Below, in pieces: positions 60,501 to 64,000 of a stretch of DNA of 64,000 nt. Positions within the stretch are counted from its first letter, which is position 1; each line of letters opens with the position of its first letter. Source of the DNA: Reticulascus tulasneorum (lineage: Eukaryota > Ascomycota > Sordariomycetes > Glomerellales > Reticulascaceae). Made by a program: the position numbers and the translations under genes. The notes under the pieces are model-generated. The model ran no database searches and was not told the DNA's origin. It saw nothing but the letters and a program-made list of their open reading frames with translations. The stretch is taken from NCBI GenBank assembly GCA_001557505.1, contig LSAX01000001.1, positions 3,906,001-3,970,000 on the forward strand, in the 5' to 3' direction.

Positions 60501-62106
60501 GGCCCAGCAGGGCTCAGTAGGCAGTAGGTAGGCAGTAGGCAGAAAGTCACACAGCAAAAAATTGCGTGCTTGGCTGAGCTCGGCATGTTCTGCACGCACG
60601 TTGGCACGCAATCGAGGCGGCCCTCTGCAGGGCCAACGCCGACCTAGCACTGGCTAGTGTGCAGATTGCTAATCACCCTAGTGTACATTCTCCGACACGG
60701 TTGGCCCTATCGAATTGGGCGGAGAGAGCGATGAGGAGGAGGAGGAGCCTGCGGCGTTCAGCCAGTGAAGCTCGAGAGCAATCGTCTCTCGGGCGCCCTA
60801 CACGGAGGAGGCGTACACATCCGTTCCCACAGCCCGAAACCGCTTCGTAGTACGCCCAGTACGTGGACATCTAGGAGTCTCTGCCTCCTATCCATTGAGA
60901 ATGGCAGTACCAAAATAGTAAAAAAACCTAGAGAAAAGATCCTACTCAAAAGACCCAACATCACTCTGTTTCAGCTAGACAGCTCAGCCCGCCTTCCTGC
61001 AGAATATGGGCTAGCACGCTTGGCATCCTCGCACGAACTGCGAAATACGGGAGACAAAAAAGTACAATTCAGGACCTTACTCAGCGCTTTCGAGCCAAAC
61101 ATTCGCTGCAGGAGACCACATCTAGACTTTGTCAAAAGGTGTCGAAGAGCGGTGACAGATGCCTGGTTTGGTTAGGAATGTCTCACCTGTAGACCGTGCC
61201 GGCAGTTTGCAGGCCGTTTTGCGCCGGCTTGACTGTGTGTGATAAAAGACTCACGGCTTGCAGCTTGCAGTAGACTAAGAACAGCTGGCTGATGATATGA
61301 GGACACGTTGGACTCGACGAATGTACCTGCGAGGAGTGATACCCTGGGCAACAAAACGTCACGAAGCAATCCATTCAATACATCAAATGAGACCATGTGT
61401 TTGGAAAGCTATCTTCAATTCAGAAATTAGGCTATGTCGCCATTACCGGCCTCCGAGTCTTCATTCGACTCTTCTCATTTGGAGCTCAGCTAGCAGCCAT
61501 CCATTTCCACCATCTGTCTACCCCCTTTCCGAACGGACACATGCAAGCCTAGCAGTTCTCGCTCTGTCGCTGACCGATTACCTCAAGAGAAAATGTTTCA
61601 AGCCGCAAGTGTGCGTCAGCGTGTAGTAGGATTTGTTTGCCTTTTTATGTTTGGTGGTGTGTGCAGCCTGTTTGGCGGAAGCTGCCAAGCAAAGGTATTG
61701 TACAATATTCGGAAAACCATTGAGGTTGTGGTGTGTTCGTGAAGCGAAAAATGGAAGCGGCTCGCGCATTGGTATAAATAAACACGTAAACATTAATCGA
61801 AAGTCGTGAGCTCGTGAAGAATCGAATGCAAAAACGGTGTACACGAGGCTGCCACATCTAGTTTGCAGCCTCCTCCCTCCTCATCGTCTTCCCCGGGTAT
61901 TTCGTCGTGTATGTGCTTGTGTTTGTTGTATGTTTGGTGGACATGTCGTCCACCGATCCGAATCCATTCCGCAGATTCTAGAGATCCCCCCCTGTGAAGA
62001 TGTCGAATCACAATCGAGCCCCTTTTCCATACCGGACCTATCCAAACGCCGTAATTCAAACCGTGGTATCAATACCGGAACCGAAACTGTGATGCCAGAT
62101 TTGCCC
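54594..62106. other. Gene-poor gap between convergent flbC and RAX2
   Basis: These 7.5 kb contain no supported gene. Part of the left end is flbC 3' UTR. Open frames reach 226 codons (58452-59132) but are Pro/Ser/Arg-rich without domains. Simple repeats include TG at about 56622-56634, a GGATG run at about 57151-57172 and CA at about 59551-59563. A gap this large between 3' ends is unusual next to the compact 29-43 kb block. Confidence 0.45.
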
Positions 62107-64000
62107 TCACACATGCGGGGCGCCTGGCCGACCCTTCCCTAACGATTCGAGCAGCTCGTGTGGGGGTATTCTCTGAAGACCGCTGCCTCGGTCATACATG
62201 GACGTAGGCGCCGGTACGTAGCCTTCGCGCTTCTTGCGCAGTCGGTCCAGTAATAGACCAGCGACGACAAGGAGGAACATCAGTCCGAGCGAGATGGCCA
62301 AACCTATCAGCACAACGAAGACGAGGGCCAAATGACCAGCTGCGGAGTGTTAGTAAAAGATATTTTGAGTTGTGTGGTTAGGACTAATACATACCATTGT
62401 CTTTGAAGAAGTTCTGTCGTTGCGTAAACAGCTTGGAGATAGTACCAGCAGTGTTGCCATTGCCGTTGGTGAGCGCATATGGCTGGAAGGACGTGCCATT
62501 GAAGATTGCTGCTGAGGCGGTTCCGAAGCCGGGAATACCGATGGATCCCGTGAGCATCAGAGCTTGGTCGGAGCCCAAGGTATCCGAGGAGCCATGCGAC
62601 GATGTCAAGGAGAAGACCTGAAGACTATGGATGGACGTGCCCGGCAGGAGGGTTTCGCCTGCAGCAAGCCAAGTTGACCCATCGTATTTCATGAGATAGA
62701 TGGATCCATTCGTGGCTGTGCCAGCAACCCAGAGTTGCTTTCCATCACTGGATCCAGAAGTCAAGACCTCCACAGGACCTGGCAGGGTATCCTCGCCCGG
62801 GAACGGAGTCCAGGTCTGATCGCCGGTGTCGAACGAGGCGAGAGCAGTGGTAGTGGTATCATTGAGGGAGAGGTTGCCACCGGCAACGAGAACCGAGTTG
62901 CTCGTCCATAGCAGGCAATCCACGCTACCCTTCAAGTTCAAGCCGGGACGATTCCACTGCGCGAGAGTCGTGCTAAAGAAGCAAACGCCAGGACACCCAA
63001 GGGAGCCTGCGGACTCGAAAGAACCACCGACATACACGTCGCCGCTGTTCGGTCGCACTACGATCGAAGAGACGGTCGAGTTTCCGCCAGACAATGAAGG
63101 TGGCTGAGTATTGTAGGCGTTGGTAGCCAGGTTGTATGAGATCAGGCCCCGAACGTTGCCGTTGTTCACCGTCCCGCTCACATCGCCACCTGCGAAAAGG
63201 GTATCTCCCTGAACTGCCATGGTGATGAAGGTGGAGTTCTCGGATATTTGCGGGCCAAGTCCAGAGACGGCATCAGAGTTGGAGCCATTGATGAAGATCA
63301 GGTTGTTCAGGGTTGCGCCGTTGGCACCCTGGGCAGTGAAGTGACCCCCAAGAACAGTCACATTGCGTCCGTCTTCTTCGTAGAACACACCAGTCACCAC
63401 CCCATTGACGTTGCCGCGCGATAGGATATCACGGCGGCTGACTGTGGAAGTAGCTGCAGGTTGTGACTGAATTCTTACTGGGAATTGGCCAAGCTCCTCT
63501 GCAAGCGTGGCAGCGCCATTGGCACTCAGGGCGGCTGAGGACACGGATCCTGCGTACAGCGAGTCTCCTCCAGGGACGTCCAGAATAGCGGTGGTAAGGA
63601 TGCCACTATACGATGGCACTCGGACGTTCAGATTTTGAAGCCAGTTGCGCTGGGAAGGTACCCAAACACCAAACCCAGAGACTGGAACGGCGGGGCTGTC
63701 GCCAAATGCATTCAACTCGGTAAAGTCTCCGGTGAAGGTGATGACAATCTCCGGGATATCGCCAGTGACATTGACCTTCATGGGAACAACATGCAGTACC
63801 TTGCCATTGACGCCAGCACCGAGTGCATTCCAAGTGTTCGCGGATGTGTCGTACACCGCTACGTTGTTCAGGCCGGTAACTCGGTTGTCGAGAGTGTTTG
63901 AGAACTGGCCACCGACAAAAACATTGGTTCCGTTGACTTCCATGGCTGCTACCTCGCCGTTCAGCCCGCCATCGAGGGGCCTGATCGAATTATCGGCAGT
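62107..64000 (-). CDS. RAX2: Cell-polarity landmark protein Rax2, C-terminal part, cut by the right edge
   Basis: Type I membrane protein that marks growth sites (bud-site selection in yeast, hyphal polarity in filamentous fungi). Two exons are visible: 64000 to 62395 and 62339-62107, with intron 62394-62340 (GTATGT, CTAAC, CCGCAG). This gives the last 612 residues; the N-terminus lies beyond the window. The ectodomain shows the repeated short beta-type blocks typical of Rax2, such as VFVGGQFSNT, TLFAGGDVSGTV, DVYVGGSFESAG and SVLVAGGNLSLN, and many Asn-X-Ser/Thr sites. A single membrane segment near the end (ALVFVVLIGLAISLGL onward) is followed by RLRKKREGYVPAP and the conserved cytoplasmic tail RIPPHELLESLGKG. 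The splice rebuilds Ala in KDNAGHLAL just before the membrane segment. Confidence 0.93.

Noticed and set aside
47884..61220. 15-bp word GCAGTTTGCAGGCCG shared near 47889 and 61201
   Set aside because: A single shared 15-mer is expected by chance in 64 kb and flanks do not align.

Overview
The window is nuclear DNA from a filamentous ascomycete, most likely a Sordariomycete. That placement is inferred from short introns of about 49 to 110 bp with GT..AG ends and CTAAC/CTGAC-like branch sites, from pyrimidine-rich leaders, and from genes typical of Pezizomycotina (hapB, a probable flbC, rax2). I see no plasmid, phage, CRISPR array, rRNA operon, tRNA or intact transposon. Exon junctions were worked out by hand from frame, splice signals and family motifs; none is backed by transcript data.

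Layout. Positions 1-13030 are gene-dense: the 5' end of a lysine-rich gene (-), DGAT2 (+), APN1 (+), BUB1 (-), an APH-type phosphotransferase (-) and hapB/NF-YA (-). Positions 13031-25805 form a 12.8-kb gene-poor island between hapB (-) and a small disordered conserved protein (+, 25806). It holds one candidate orphan gene (20979-21433, -), a 31-bp poly-T tract and many simple repeats. Positions 26460-29339 are a convergent intergenic region with CCAAT boxes and a 16-bp G tract. Positions 29340-42813 are the densest block: FAN1 (-), SDC1/DPY30 (+), RPS13 (-), a probable C/D-box snoRNA (+), U2AF65 (-), OGG1 (+) and SF3B1/HSH155 (+). Positions 42814-53327 are a 10.5-kb gene-poor region upstream of flbC (+). 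Positions 54594-62106 are another 7.5-kb gene-poor gap between convergent flbC and RAX2; RAX2 (-) runs off the right edge.

How the genes relate. Two base-excision-repair enzymes (APN1, OGG1) and a crosslink-repair nuclease (FAN1) lie in one window. U2AF65 and SF3B1, which contact each other during 3' splice-site recognition, lie about 2.2 kb apart; the SF3B1 N-terminus has three RWD-type U2AF ligand motifs. BUB1, SDC1, RPS13 and DGAT2 are housekeeping genes. The regulators hapB and flbC, and the 25806 gene, sit beside very large non-coding spaces, which suggests long leaders or extended regulatory regions.

Most of the window is conventional. The items most worth following up are the snoRNA with its apparent non-coding host, the CCAAT pairs near hapB and in the 28.7-kb region, the TGACGTA palindrome upstream of flbC, and the two-exon orphan candidate.
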